DNA of 64,000 nucleotides from NCBI GenBank assembly GCA_003255025.1, contig QANY01000126.1, forward strand, positions 187,919-251,918, given 5' to 3'. The notes under the pieces were generated by a model. It saw nothing but the letters and a program-made list of their open reading frames with translations. It had not been told where the DNA came from and made no database searches. The stretch is from Datisca glomerata (taxonomy: Eukaryota; Streptophyta; Magnoliopsida; Cucurbitales; Datiscaceae). Of this stretch, positions 36,052 to 47,934 are shown piece after piece (the first letter of the stretch is position 1; each line of letters opens with the position of its first letter). The position numbers and the translations under genes are program-made.

Positions 36052-36239
36052 TCACTTCCAATTCATTCATTATCTCTAATAGTCATTGCATAAACTTGGT
36101 TAATAACATAATAAGGGAAAATGTGTACGAAAACATAACATTATGAACATTAATTTTACGGTACATAGGACCTTAGAATTCTTACTAGATGATGCTCAAT
36201 CCGTTATAAATTAGTATCAAGGATAATCATGATAGGAAG
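36052..36239. other. Spacer, nothing recognised
   Basis: Short AT-rich stretch before the Ulp1-like pseudogene. Confidence 0.4.
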
Positions 36240-39130
36240 GCATTGTCATAGAAATTTATGGATCTTGTTGTAAATGTTGATGAGGGGAAGAGGAGAGCGG
36301 TCGTGGAGATGGGATTTGGAGGGTTGTTGGATATTAAATGCCACAAGCTGAATAGGAGCTTCTTTTAGCACCTATTAGGTTGCTTCGATCTAGCCACTGC
36401 ATGTTGAATGTCCATGGGTCGACATTCAAAGTCACCGCAAATGATGTGAGTTCTATACTGGGCATCTTTGACGGTGGGAAGGAGACCAAATTCAATGGTG
36501 ATGCGAATGAGATAAAAGATCTAAAGGTGAAGTGGGTGAACGCCAAAGATGATATTCTGGTGAATGCTTTGTCGAAATTCTTGATTGAGGAGTCTGACGG
36601 TGACTATTGGAGGCAAGCCTTTGTGTTGTACACTCTCAGGGTTTTGTTATCTCCTCCATCAAAACCAATCATCAGTTATCCATGGTTGCAAGTTGTGAAG
36701 TCACCCGTGACCATCCAACAGAAGAATTGGGCTTCTGCTTATTATAAAGATTTTGTGGATGGTGTCGCGAGGTATCAAAACAACCACCACAATAGCATTA
36801 CTAGATGCTTGTTATTTATACAGGTAATATATTTAGTGTGCATTGATATTACTTTCGCATTACCAGATGTTTCGGGTGTCCACGAGGTTTGGGAGGACCG
36901 CAAGCGTAAGCACGTTCACGAGGACATGTGTGCAGATCTACTTGAAGAGCAAGCCGTCTGGCTAGGTTGTTTAAGTGCACAATTGATTACACTATAGGCG
37001 GAGTTTAGCTCCATGAGGGTGCCTCTTCAGGCAGAGTCCAGCTCCATGAGGCCAGATATTTCACTTATAATGGAGGTGCAGAGAAAGATGATGGCCGTCT
37101 AGAGAAGATATGCACAACATTGGTTCATCTTTGGGAACGTGACATTGGTAAGTCTCGAGCCCAAGACAATGAGCCACGTGTCAACCCGACTCATGGTAAA
37201 GAGCAAGGTGGTTTTGATGAGGATATGAGTCTCTCCCGCAAAGAACTACCAGTCTCTTCATCACCTTCATATAAAGGTGATAATGATGAAAGGTGCATCC
37301 AGCTGGATGCTTCAGGCAATGTATTCGCTGACCTGCTATTGGTTAGGAAACCATCTATGGCTAGAACAACTAAAGGATGTCAAATGGTATTATTCTATCT
37401 ATTTGTATTTCATCTTTTCTATATATATAACATGTATAATCTAACTATTAATCTGACACCTTACTTGTGGTTGTGTTTTGGTAGGCCAAACAAGTCTTGT
37501 CCAAGTCTACCGAAAGCCAATTCTTGATGCAGTTGCGTAACACTTGGGAGAGGAGAGATGGTCCCCTACTCAGTTCACCCTATTTTAAGGGTAACCGACC
37601 ACTAAACGCAAAAAGAAAGTGTTTAAAATGGGTCCGTACACGTTGCAGGACCCAGTAGAAGTGAAAGATGAGCATTTAGTGGAGTATATTTTTTAGAAAA
37701 GATTAGAGTTTAGGTAGTAGTCATAGTAATCTAACAAAATTTGACACATCATCACTTCCAAATTTTGATTACGTTTGTTTATTATTTGTCTTTTGTAGTG
37801 AGATTCTCATTAGACATTCTAGAATCCATGCTAAACGGAGTGAGCTAAAGAATCTTGGTCCAAAAAATTGGTTTGGCTCCGACCTTATAGCTTGTTTGTC
37901 AGCATTTTGGTCTGGGAGGCTCGTCGTACGTTGATGAGCAACCGAATCTGGTTTCTTCCCACGTTCTTTGTTGTGAGTATCTACTACTATGTAACCTCCT
38001 TATTTAGGTTTGTATGTACGTTGTATATTTTGTTTTTGTTGTGCCACTGCAGAGTTAATGTGTTTCAAAATTAGTAGAGTTCCTAGTTTTGTAAGGAAAC
38101 ACAAGATCGTGGATAGATACGCGACAACGCTTGAGCTAGAAACGACGATAAACAAATTTAATGTAGTTAAGATATTAAATTTTGACTTAGTATGTTTATG
38201 TAAATGTATTGTGTAATCTAGATCTATATTCTGGCACACGGTGGTCGGGATCATTGGTTTATGGCCAAGATCTCCATCATGGACGAGGAAGTCACCGTAT
38301 GGGACACCTTACCAGATGGCCAACTTAACGCGGGACGGACCAAAAAGGTAAAAATATTGCATGTTCTAAGCCCTCATCATGACATGTAATTTGACATTGG
38401 TTAAATTTTTATATTTTGTGAATGAAATTATAGTTAGAATGTATGAACTTGATATTTGGGCCTAAGCTCATAGATTTGTTGCATCCGCCAACAACCTTCT
38501 CTTAATTCAAAATTTCAAGGCTGCCCCAAGTGGTCACCCAATCAAATGGATAAGTTCACTGATCACGAATATGATTGGGCTTCATTCACCCTTGAATGAT
38601 GCATTTATTATTACGTTTGCGGAAGTGATTGCGGTGTGTGAGTCTTTAGATATATGGATCACATCAGGACAGAGATTGTTCGCAACTATCGTTCCCAGGT
38701 AATATATCAGATATTGTTTACATTTTGTTAAACTTGAAAGATTTTTTTTGTTTGTTATATTTTCCGGTTCTTTAAGTTCTATAATTGAGAATTTTCTGAT
38801 TACTTTGGATTTTCTCATTTAAGGTTGTCATTACTTGTTATTTGTTAAGGTGTAATGATAGTTTGGTGAATGTTCAAACCTTATAGCTCTTTTTTTGTTT
38901 TGTTTTAGTTTGAAGTTAGGCTTCTTTTAGTTATGCAATTGAGAATTTTCTTATTGTTATGGATTTTCTCGTTTATGGCCGTCATTGTTGAATTTATTGA
39001 GGTATATGATAGTTTATTGAATATTTGGAATATGTTTACAGGAGTATGAATCGCACAATCTTCGTTGTAATATTTTGTTGAAAATTGTCAACCATCCTTC
39101 AAATGACATGTATGATATGTTACATGATAG
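36240..39130 (+). pseudogene. Ulp1-like (C48) peptidase of a plant transposon, multi-exon, broken
   Basis: Plus-strand gene of the Ulp1-like type carried by some plant Mutator-like elements. The N-terminal domain reads AVVEMGFGGLLDIKCHKLNR (near 36295) and LNVHGSTFKVTANDVSSILG (36401 on). Further exon-like blocks lie at 37090-37387, 37483-37620, 37625-37700 and 37810-37970. The peptidase core follows: DHWF with catalytic His at 38252-38254, VWDTLPDGQL with Asp at 38303-38305, and GSDCG with the Cys at 38630-38632. A TGA stands two codons after the Cys, and stops occur near 36368 and 37700. So the catalytic triad is visible but the gene is dead, barring unusual splicing. The native role would be cleavage of SUMO-like conjugates. 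Confidence 0.75.
38765..38995 (+). repeat. Two direct copies of about 75 bp near the Ulp1-like 3' end
   Basis: GCAATTGAGAATTTTC..ATTGTTATGGATTTTCTCGTTTATGGCCGTCATTG near 38935 repeats, with changes, the block near 38785 (ATAATTGAGAATTTTC...). Noncoding or intronic. Confidence 0.6.
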
Positions 39131-39302
39131 CGTTGATTGATTTTATAGTAGAAACTCATCTGTCTCGGAGACACGGCTACCACTAAAGATAAGTCCTACT
39201 TTAAAGCAAAGGCTTCAAAAGAGGAAAAAAAATGAATGGATAGATAATATTGTATACATTATTGTGAATGTGTCCTATTTTCTGACGTTCTTGTTCAAAC
39301 AC

Positions 39303-39497
39303 ACGCCCATTTGTTATTTCTGAGAAATTTGAAGAGCTAGAGGTTATTGAAGAAGACAATAACGAATAAAGGTGCAATAAGATTTGAAGCAGATTCAAGA
39401 GGGATATCTTCGTACCCTTCGACTTTTATTGCCTTGTCGTTACTCTTTTCTTCAATAACCTCTAGCTCATCAAATTTCTCAAAAATGGCAAATGGGT
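39303..39497. repeat. Inverted duplication: about 60-bp arms around a 70-bp loop
   Basis: Arms 39303-39365 and 39436-39497 are near reverse complements (CATTTG..GAAATTTGA.GAGCTAGAGGTTATTGAAGAA). The left arm on the plus strand and the right arm on the minus strand encode related acidic peptides: FEELEVIEEDNNE then a stop, and FDELEVIEEKSNDKAIK, the latter open through the loop. It lies between the two facing transposon genes. Confidence 0.8.
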
Positions 39498-39514
39498 CTT
39501 CATTTTATAAATGA

Positions 39515-39800
39515 TTATTGTGTATAATAGTGTATAGTGAAGATAAATAAATTTTTGTAAGTTATTATGTACAAGGATGATAAATAGATTTTGTATGTTA
39601 TTTTGTACAACTATAAATAAAACTGGTTTTTGTAAGTTATCGTGTACAGTGATGATAAATAGATGTTACAGAACTATTATGTACATGTATAAATAAGCCG
39701 ATTTTTAAAGTTGTTGTGTACAATGATCATCTTCACATTTTTCAGAATTATTGTGTACAATTATAAATAAATATATTTTTGAAGGATAAATTGTGTACAT
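39515..39800 (+). repeat. Degenerate minisatellite, about 45-60-bp units
   Basis: About five units built on TTRTTGTGTACAATGATRATAAATAGATTTTTGTAAG. Spacing varies and units are diverged. Noncoding. Confidence 0.7.
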
Positions 39801-39904
39801 AGTCGTATATTAACATTCCCAAAAAACTACGAAAGCAAGTTAATGCCAAAATGAACATTTACTACGGCGAGGGATGCTGGATCTTATACCAGTATGGAAT
39901 GTTT

Positions 39905-41930
39905 GTGTGTACATAGGGTATCCATCTTGTGCGTTGAATGGTGGTGGGTATGCAGATGAGTTGAATAGGTACGCACCTTGCACATTGAGTGGGTATGCCC
40001 TTGCACATTGAAGGTATACACACCTTACACATTGAATGGATAGGCACCTTGTCCAGAGACCCTTGTCACGTGTGCACCTTGCAAGTTAGATCGTGTTGAA
40101 TCATTATTATTATCGTCCGGTATCGTGGTATGACATCGCTCGATAACTCTGGACATGTCCGTTCGGTATGTCCAGTGTTCTTACAATGGCCACCTCGATA
40201 GGTCATTGGTCGTGATTTACTCGAGGTAGCACCTTGGTTGCCCTTTGTCTTCACGATTACCGGGTCTTCAATCGGGCCTCTTTTAATCTCTACAACATCA
40301 TTCTGCTTCACATCATGTTCGATGGCGACCTTATAATTCTAGAAGGTCTCATATTTTGTACACATCATCCCAATCTCCACTTTGGCTCGAGTGGACCATT
40401 CACTTGAATTTGACGCAAAATGAACAAGTCTTTTGGCAGTTAGTTGGATCGAATTATACCGAAGCAATAATGTATCATCTGTATCCAGCTGAGAATGGCT
40501 TGACCCGGTTGGTATCATATTACTCTTCACAGTGGCCCACCACTGGTCTAGTATGTATGTGCTTGAGATCTCTTGTATATGTTCAACTTTCATAACAGTG
40601 AACATATGACGGCATTGTATCCCCACTGATTGAGACTTGCCACGACTATAGTTTAGCGTATCAAGTTGTTGGTCTCGTGACACTATGTATGAGTCATTCG
40701 ACACCCCAAACTCGACCAATGAATAAATTTGAGCCTCCTCATCATGTGTCAAAACATAAACTATAAACGATGCCTCACCCATGATCTCCTTACGAATAGC
40801 TTAAATAGTTTGTGTGTGAACATGTTTGCCATGTTGCTCTAATGCACGCAAGTGAGTCTTAAGCATAGGCGTTTCATTTTTCAACTTGAAGTCGTCCAAC
40901 CTCTCCTCGTGGAAAATATGTACCAATGCTTGATCAAATTGTATCACGAATTCAAATAGTTTAGATCGACATTCAACGAATCGGTAGATATACGCATTCA
41001 TACCTTCAGATCGTTACGCCATTCTCATGAACGCAAAGAATTTTCCGTGTTGGAAGGCCTCTGCCTAGCGTTCACGCTTGGCATACATCTATTGTACCCA
41101 TATGTTTTGACTAAGGTTGAATGACTTTGTCAAACGATCTCATTCCTATTTGAACTCCTCTTCACTAAAGATGCCAAACAGTACTCTCTTGAAGGCCTCT
41201 AGAAAATCCAAGTTTTGCACGTGTGATTGAGCATTTCATTCGAGATGCCATACATAAAGCCGATTATTACAATTAGGCAGAAGCGTCTTGATTGCTTTAT
41301 GCACCGTCTTATCGCCATCTGTAATGACCGATTACGGTTTCTTATTTTTAATGGCATCCAAGAAAGTCCTCATTATCCATTGATAGGTTTCCACGGTCTG
41401 ATCAACCAATAACACACCGAGGAAAATCACAAGCTGTTTCTTATATGCATTCATCTTGGAGTTCGTATTGAATGCCAATACATCACCAAAACAATGATAG
41501 TCAACTTGGCACGTCGAGTCTGCCTAGAATAAATTTGCAAGATGATTATCCGTGTAAATGTTGTATTTGCAATACAAATCCAGATCCATCTCCAATTTTG
41601 TAGTAAAAAAAGCAATAGCTGCCTCTGAATCAATTTCGACTAACTGCGGTCATCGCTACTTATCCATCTTATTGTATAGATCCATTCTTAAGAACCCCAC
41701 ATTCTTGTAACCACCATCTTGGTCGACCATGTAATCATACAATTGGCTTAGCCTGACCATGTTGCATGAGCTATGTCCGCTTCATTCACTGCTCTATTAG
41801 ATCGAAGAAAGGGCACGTCCTGTGGTGTGGCGAGGCGTTGTGATGGTTGTGCTTAGCTTCAAAATCTTTTACCACCCATTTTTTCACATTCTTATCTACG
41901 TTCACCCTAAAACAAGCACTAAGGACTTTG
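39905..41930 (-). pseudogene. FAR1/FHY3-like Mutator transposase, degenerate
   Basis: Minus strand, N- to C-terminus: end of a FAR1 DNA-binding domain (DKNVKKWVVKDFEAKHNH near 41880), an EAAIAFFTTKLEMDLDLYCK stretch (about 41620), the DDE transposase region (CQVDYHCFGDVLAFN, about 41490; VITDGDKTVHKAIKTLLP, about 41325; YVWHLERNAQSHVQN, about 41250), then KLFEFVIQFDQALVH (40801-41001), the SWIM zinc finger with QCRHMFTVMKVEHIQEI (about 40600), and a knuckle-like HCKNTGHTERTCPE (about 40180). It would bind and cut transposon ends. Stops and frameshifts break it, for example near 40800 and 41640. The C-terminal tail is a short tandem repeat. Confidence 0.8.
39920..40060 (-). repeat. 24-bp coding-type repeat in the FAR1 transposase tail
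   Basis: On the minus strand the words CAAGGTGCCTATCCATTCAA and TGT recur in about four diverged copies, encoding QGxYxFNV-like units. Some copies carry stops or shifts. Confidence 0.65.
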
Positions 41931-42840
41931 AAAGTAAAAAATAGTTGAAGTTATTTCATAAACTAAAACCTCATAAAGCATCTAACTTATGTTCATAATC
42001 TTAAAAAAATAATGAAAATGGAACACACATTATCTTTTGGTGTAGTCGATCAATTAGTTGGAGTTGAAAATTGAAGATCCAAACAACGAAATCGAAGAAG
42101 CAAGTGTCTTTGAAGTTGAGAGAAATTTAAAAGTAGTGAGAATGTGTTTAGTTGAAAGAAAATTTGAATTTTAAGGGTGGTATACGAAGCGTAATTGCCA
42201 ATATTATTTGTACAACCACCAAACACCAACCAAATGCCAAACAATTTGTAAATGTATTGACACGGGCCAAACACCATTGTGACCGGTGTTTAGGGTCCAG
42301 CTGGTCCTTTCTGGACCCCAAACTCCATTCATAATAACGTTTGGCTCGTGTCACTTGCGCCATTCAAGAATGGCGACTTCCCATTGATGAATGGTGTTTG
42401 GGGTATATTTTGTATTTTGTTCTCAATTACGCATTCTCAATTCCTTTACATTTTGTTTTGTTGCAACTTCCAATTTGAGTATAACATTCTTACATTCTAC
42501 AACCATAAAAATTCCATAAACAAAGCTGCTTCCACTTCCAATATATTCTTACTCTCAAAAACATCGCCAAAGTCGATAGAAGGATGGTTTGTTAATTTTA
42601 TCCAATTTAAAGATACAACAATACACTAAACAAACTTGGAATCTAGTTTAAAATTCTAAACAATGATTCGACAGAACCTCCCCATAAATATTAGAAATTC
42701 CACAATTAGAATACATATTTATATCCATAATATCTATGTCTAACCAAATGTAGTCAAAATTTAATAAATTCAAAAATACACTCAACAAAGTTAGAATCAA
42801 GTTTAGAATTGAAGGAGACTATAAAAAGTTGATAAAGCGT
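41930..42840. other. Noncoding with two short inverted repeats
   Basis: Includes a perfect 8-bp stem (GGGTCCAG ... CTGGACCC, near 42294-42319) and an 11-bp inverted pair CCAAACACCAT / ATGGTGTTTGG (near 42267 and 42391). May contain a terminus or leader of the FAR1-type transposon. No gene recognised. Confidence 0.4.
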
Positions 42841-43215
42841 CATGGTGCAACTCTTCTCTTTTTTGATGAAGCATCATGTGAATGCCTTGTACGTCGTTCA
42901 TGTTCACTTTCCGACTCAGTATATTCATCGATGTCATCAGCATGGTTGCCGTCATCATCATTAACTGAATCTTCCCCATCATCATCATGACCATCTTCAT
43001 CATCACCCCCATGCATGCTTCCTTGAGTTTTATACATTTGTAGGCGTCTTTGCAACTTCGCCTACAAGTGTAGATACTCAAAATGTCAGCTAAGAGTAAA
43101 TTTGAATATTTTGGTTTCAAACTAAAAAATAATTACGGAAAGATAGGTGATTACAATTTTCTTATCCTTCTTTTGCATTAATTCTTTATCCTTTTCCATC
43201 GCCTTTTCCATCTCC
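42841..43215 (-). CDS. Acidic exon pair of an unknown, probably transposon-borne, protein (C-terminal)
   Basis: Minus strand. The first exon near 43215-43157 reads EMEKAMEKDKELMQKKDKKI, ends before GTAATC, and likely forms a coiled coil. After a short intron, 43065-42841 reads LQRRLQMYKTQGSMHGG, then an Asp/Glu-rich stretch and a basic end (SSKKRRVAP) resembling a nuclear localisation signal, followed by a stop. I do not recognise a family. Orientation matches the FAR1 transposase, so it may belong to the same element. The upstream part is cut off by the Tat retrotransposon. Confidence 0.45.
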
Positions 43216-43224
43216 TTCCCTGGG

Positions 43225-43981
43225 GGGCGCATGGACCATGAACATGGCAAGATTGGGGGCTATACGGGAAAATATAAGTGGCACAAAAAGATCATGAAGT
43301 AAGTTAAAACGTGGAACTAGAGCATGGAAGTGGGAAACCTCATCAGAATGGGAAAAGCAGACCGATCAATGGGAAAAAGCTGACGGAGGACTCACACCTT
43401 CGAGAATGGGAAACCATTAACGGGGGACCCACACCTCCAGAACGAGAAAGGCACTCACCAAAACTGCGTAAGAACGAAAATATAAGGATAAGAAGAAGAG
43501 CGAGAACAGAGGAAAGGGATCCAAAATGACAATCAAATTGCTGTGATTAATTGGGCAGGCTGAATGACTCAGATGAGACAGATTGGCAGGCCATCAAGTG
43601 ACTATGACTGATTGGCTCGAAACCACAAGAAATCACCAAGTGAATGTGACAAATGGACGGCTGAGCGAGATAGGTGGGAAACAAGAACGGGAAAGGGGCA
43701 AATACCTAGCTGAGTGATCCCCTCGGACAGGTGTAATCCCGAGGCGTAATGAGTGCCTCTTTTATATTATTATTTCAATAAACTCATGCAATTTGGGAAG
43801 CCTATATAATGCCAATGTAGTAAATGAAAACAGGGACATTCAATTCAATAAAAATACAACGTAGAGCATTTACCCACTGCATTCTCTTGTTCTTAAGCTC
43901 TCTCTTATTAATACTTATATAAACCAATTATTCTCAATGTTTTTCCCTTTTATCCCTGGTGAATGAAAAAATTCATTTACA
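43225..43981 (+). repeat. Tat element 5' LTR (left end approximate)
   Basis: Ends AATTCATTTACA, four bases before TGGTGCTTTCATCGAGAG. Contains AATAAAATACAAC and CTATATAATGCC near 43812, plausible promoter elements. The left end is near 43225 where the acidic exon stops; no partner LTR to confirm it. Confidence 0.5.
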
Positions 43982-43984
43982 TTT

Positions 43985-44002
43985 TGGTGCTTTCATCGAG
44001 AG
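43985..44002 (+). promoter_or_regulatory. Tat element probable primer-binding site
   Basis: TGGTGCTTTCATCGAGAG immediately after the LTR, in the expected position. I cannot name the tRNA with certainty. Confidence 0.5.
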
Positions 44003-44041
44003 AAGATAAAATCTTAGAGATACCCTCCAGAAAATAAAATC

Positions 44042-45760
44042 ATGCCTCGAACCAGATCGAACACCACCATTAATGAAGGAAACGAGAATGGGGATGAACA
44101 AACCAATCACCATGCTCTCCTAGCTGAGATGCTTCGGGCTATCTTGAGCCGAATGTAAGAGATGGAACAGCGAAACGCCAAAACACAACAAAACACGTGG
44201 CAGATGATGTAGGAACATATCGCTGCATTGCAACAGACCTTGCACTAACATGGGTAGAAGTCAGTCAGCACACTAAACGTGAGGAAAGGCAGAACCACCA
44301 AGAAGGAAACGAACACGAAGTCAGACGGGAAGGAGACAATGAAAATAGTAGGAACATGTAAAATGAAGACGGGGAGGTTTGGTCCAAGGAACACGAAAAT
44401 GAGGAGGGGGAGAAATTTTCCACTCACTAGAACTCCATTATATTACGAGCGGGTGATGATCCCTAGTGTCTGCAAGGCTCACAATGATGCTGGGATGTTG
44501 AGCTATCCCCTTGTTCATCCAGATATCCCTAGGTCTTCGCCTGTCTCTCCTGGGCTTTCTAGTCCACCGAGCTCCTCCGAACTTGTTGAGATGGATGTAG
44601 AGGTCTCTCCTCATTTACCTTCAGGTCACCCGAGAATGAGGCCCTTCCACCACCGCCTGACTCTATCGGGGCTGCTGACTCGACCGATGCTCCTCCGACC
44701 CTTGTTACTGATGATGCTGAAGTTTCTATATGCCCCATCATTTAGGGAGCCTGGGAAACATAGGAAAAACCAACCTAGAATCACTCATTAGAACCCATTA
44801 AGTCCATAAATCTTGGCCACCCTAATTTTAATGAAATTCGTGGCACCTAGATTCAAATGTTATGAAGGGAAATCTGACCCTGTAGATCATCTCAGACAGT
44901 TCAAGAAATTCATGGCATTATACCAACATGAAGACGCTTTGATGTGCAGGATATTCCCCATAAGTCTAGACGGGACTGCACTTAAATGGTATCACTCCCT
45001 CCCAGCTCAATCTATTACTAACTTTACTGTCATGCCCACTATCTTCTTGGTATAGTAATCTACTTACCGAGCAGTAATGGAGGACTTAGACTACCTTCTG
45101 ACGATATGCGCCCAGAAGGAAAAAGAAATACTTTAGGAATACACTCATAGATTCAAAGAGGAAATTGCCAAGGTGGAAAACTGTGACGACAAAGTAGAAA
45201 AACTGGCTTTTAGACAGGGGCTGGATCCAGAATCAACCTTCTTTGAAGATTTATCATATGAAACCTTTGACCATAGTAGAGACTTTCCAAAGAACACAAA
45301 CATACACCACGTTGGAAGAATAAAAGAAACATTTGTTAAAACAGGCAGGATGACGGATTAATGAGCCAAAGAAAGAAGAACAGAGCTCAAGTGCATGCAG
45401 AAAGTAGAATCAGAGAATCGAAAAAGAAGGTGAGTGGGGAGACGGCAAGCGAAACAGAATTATTACTTGAAGGAGATACGCGGATGACATTCATCCTAGA
45501 GACAAAGTCTACCCCTCGTTAAGTGTCTCGATAAACCAAGTCTTGGATATGTTAAAAGACAAACCATGGCTGGAAAGACCGACCCCACTTACAATTAAGC
45601 CAAACCACGTGGACAAAGACAAATATTGCTCATTCCACAGGAGCAACGGACATTTCAAAAAGTTTACTTCTAGCTGAAGGATTATGTGGAGAAACTGGTG
45701 AAAGAAGGATACCTTAATCAATTTATGAAGAAGGAAGTCCATGATGAAGGAAAAAGGGAT
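44042..45760 (+). pseudogene. Tat element gag
   Basis: Starts MPRTRSNTTINEGNENGDEQ. The capsid-like part is open at 44813-45055 (FKCYEGKSDPVDHLRQFKKF and DGTALKWYHSLPAQSI). Then comes KLAFRQGLDPESTFFEDLSY, and a knuckle-like YCSFHRSNGHF near 45625. Several stops and frame changes. Confidence 0.75.
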
Positions 45761-45931
45761 AATGGGAAGCATTCGCTCCAAATAGTCGACACCATCATTG
45801 CTTTAGGTGAATAGGAAGGGACTTCCAGAAAGAAAATGAAAGTGTACAACAAAAGACCACTATTAGAAGGAAACTGAAAACATGGAAGTACCGCCAACAA
45901 AAGCGGGAATCCCCTACTCATTTTTTACGAC

Positions 45932-46249
45932 ATGAACTTGGAGTATGACAGTCTCCATAATGATGCCCTTGTCATCTCAATACAGGTGAGAAATTTTCTA
46001 CTGAGAAGGGTGTTAATTGACGATGGGAGTGCCGTCAATATTCTTTATCGGTCAACGCTTGAAAAGATGTCTATGGGAGAACAACAGTTGCAAGGTCTGC
46101 CGCAACCACTAGTAGGTTTCAATGGGACTGTGAGCTATTTAGAAGGGTTGATCAACCTTCCAGTTAGTGCAAAACCATTCAATTACCTCACTGAGTTTGT
46201 GGTGCTGGACACATCATCCCCTTATAATGCTATTTTAGGAAGAACCTAG
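45932..46249 (+). pseudogene. Tat element aspartic protease
   Basis: An open 105-codon frame with the retropepsin motif VLIDDGSAVNILY and the flap/end motif YNAILGRT. Matches Tat/gypsy protease. A stop follows at 46249. Confidence 0.8.
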
Positions 46250-46559
46250 TTATATAAAATGAAGGCAGTGCCGTCCACCTACTACCAAGTGCTGAAATAT
46301 TCATCTTTTGAAGGGATTAGAATTATAAGAGGAGATCCAACTGTCATGAAGATCTACACAATAACCGCATTAGAATCAGCGGGGAAACAGAAATAGGAAA
46401 AATAGAAGAGAAGCTGGTGGTTGCTGATAAAAAATAGCAATCACAGAAGGATGTGCAGGTGGGCCCAAGGTGCCAAGTAGTAGAAGAAATCGAACCCATT
46501 TTCTTAGATGAAGAAACATAAAAAATGACAAATATTGGAGCCCACCTGAAGGAAACAGA

Positions 46560-47920
46560 AAAAGGAAAGGTTTACTGACTTTTTAGGGAAAAATAATGAC
46601 ATTTTTACAACCACCGCTCAGGAGATGCCAGGTATACCGAAAAATGTAATCTATCATAAACTGAATACTGACCTTTCTTTTAAACCAGTGAAGCAGTGGA
46701 AAAGATGTTTCATGCCGGAAAGAAATATGGCCATTAAAGAAGAAGTTAACAAACTGCTAAGAGCGTATTTCATCAGGGAAGTAAATTACCCAGAGTGACT
46801 CGCTAACATTGTCTTGGTGAAAAAGAAAAACAGAAAATAGAGGATTTACGTAGACTTCATAGATCTAAACAAAGCCTACCCAAAAGACTTCGCTACCTCA
46901 AGACCCGAACTTCTGAGCTTCATGGACGCATTTTCAGGATACAATCAGATGAAAATGTTCCAACCTGACCAAGAGCAAACATCTTTCATAATTGAACATG
47001 TTACTTTTTGTTATGAGGTAAATGCCTTTTATTTTAAAAAATGCAGGTGCAACCTATCAAAGGTTGATAAATAAAATCTTCCAAGGACAAGTTGGGTAAA
47101 CCATGGAAGTTTATATAGATGACATGCTGATGAAGAGTTGTGAGCGGAAAGACCACATCGAAAACCTTGGTTAGGCCTTTTCCATCCTGAGGAAAAATTT
47201 GATGAAGTTGAATCCAGAAAAATGCACCTTCAGAGTGGCGGCCGGGAAATTCCTCAACAACTTAGTTATGCTGCGAGGAATTGAGATCAACCTGGATTAA
47301 GTGAAAGTCATATTGGAGATGAAGTCCCTGTGAAGCCAGAAAGAAATACAAGGCTTAACGGGAAGGTTGGCAACATTGAATAAATTTCTTTCAAGATCAA
47401 CCGATAAGTGTAAACCATTCTTTGCAAAGCTGAAGAAGAATTCAGGGCATGGATGGGATGACGAGTGTGAGGAGGCAAAGAATACTTGACAACTCCACTG
47501 TTATTGTCAAAGCCAAAGCGGGGGAAACCTTTATACTTCTACGTAGCCATCTCGTATACCGTTGTCAGTGCTATTCAAATCAAAGAAGAAGAAAGGAAAT
47601 ATAAGCTGGTATACTGCATCAGTAAAAGTCTGGTAGCAGCCTAATTTCGTTACAAAAGGATGGAAAAATTGATACTGGTCGTTGTGGTAGCCACAAGGAA
47701 AATAAGGCCCTACTTTCAGGCACACATCATAAAGGTGCTGACGGACTCGCCAATTAGGAGTCTCCTACATTCGCTTGAAATAAGCGGAAGAATGGCAAAG
47801 TGGGCAATCGAGTTAAGCCAATATGAGATCCTCTATGAGCCAAGAACATCAATTAAAGGGCAAGCCTTGGTCGATTTCGTGGTAGACTTTACCGTTGACA
47901 CCAAGGAGGAAGCATAAAGC
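46560..47920 (+). pseudogene. Tat element reverse transcriptase and first RNase H
   Basis: RT pieces in changing frames: YVDFIDLNKAYPKD, FMDAFSGYNQMKMF, the catalytic EVYIDDMLMKS near 47105, and KCTFRVAAGKFLNNLVMLRG. RNase H part: LYFYVAISYTVVSAI near 47535, then the open frame 47660-47917 with VLTDSPIRSLLHSLEISGRM and QALVDFVVDF. Multiple stops. Confidence 0.8.
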
Positions 47921-47934
47921 GGACAACAAGCCAT

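Noticed and set aside
42803..43120. Met-rich minus-strand frame (MVMMMMGKIQLMMM)
   Set aside because: Shifted reading of the Asp-rich exon; the frame with a conserved-looking basic end was preferred.
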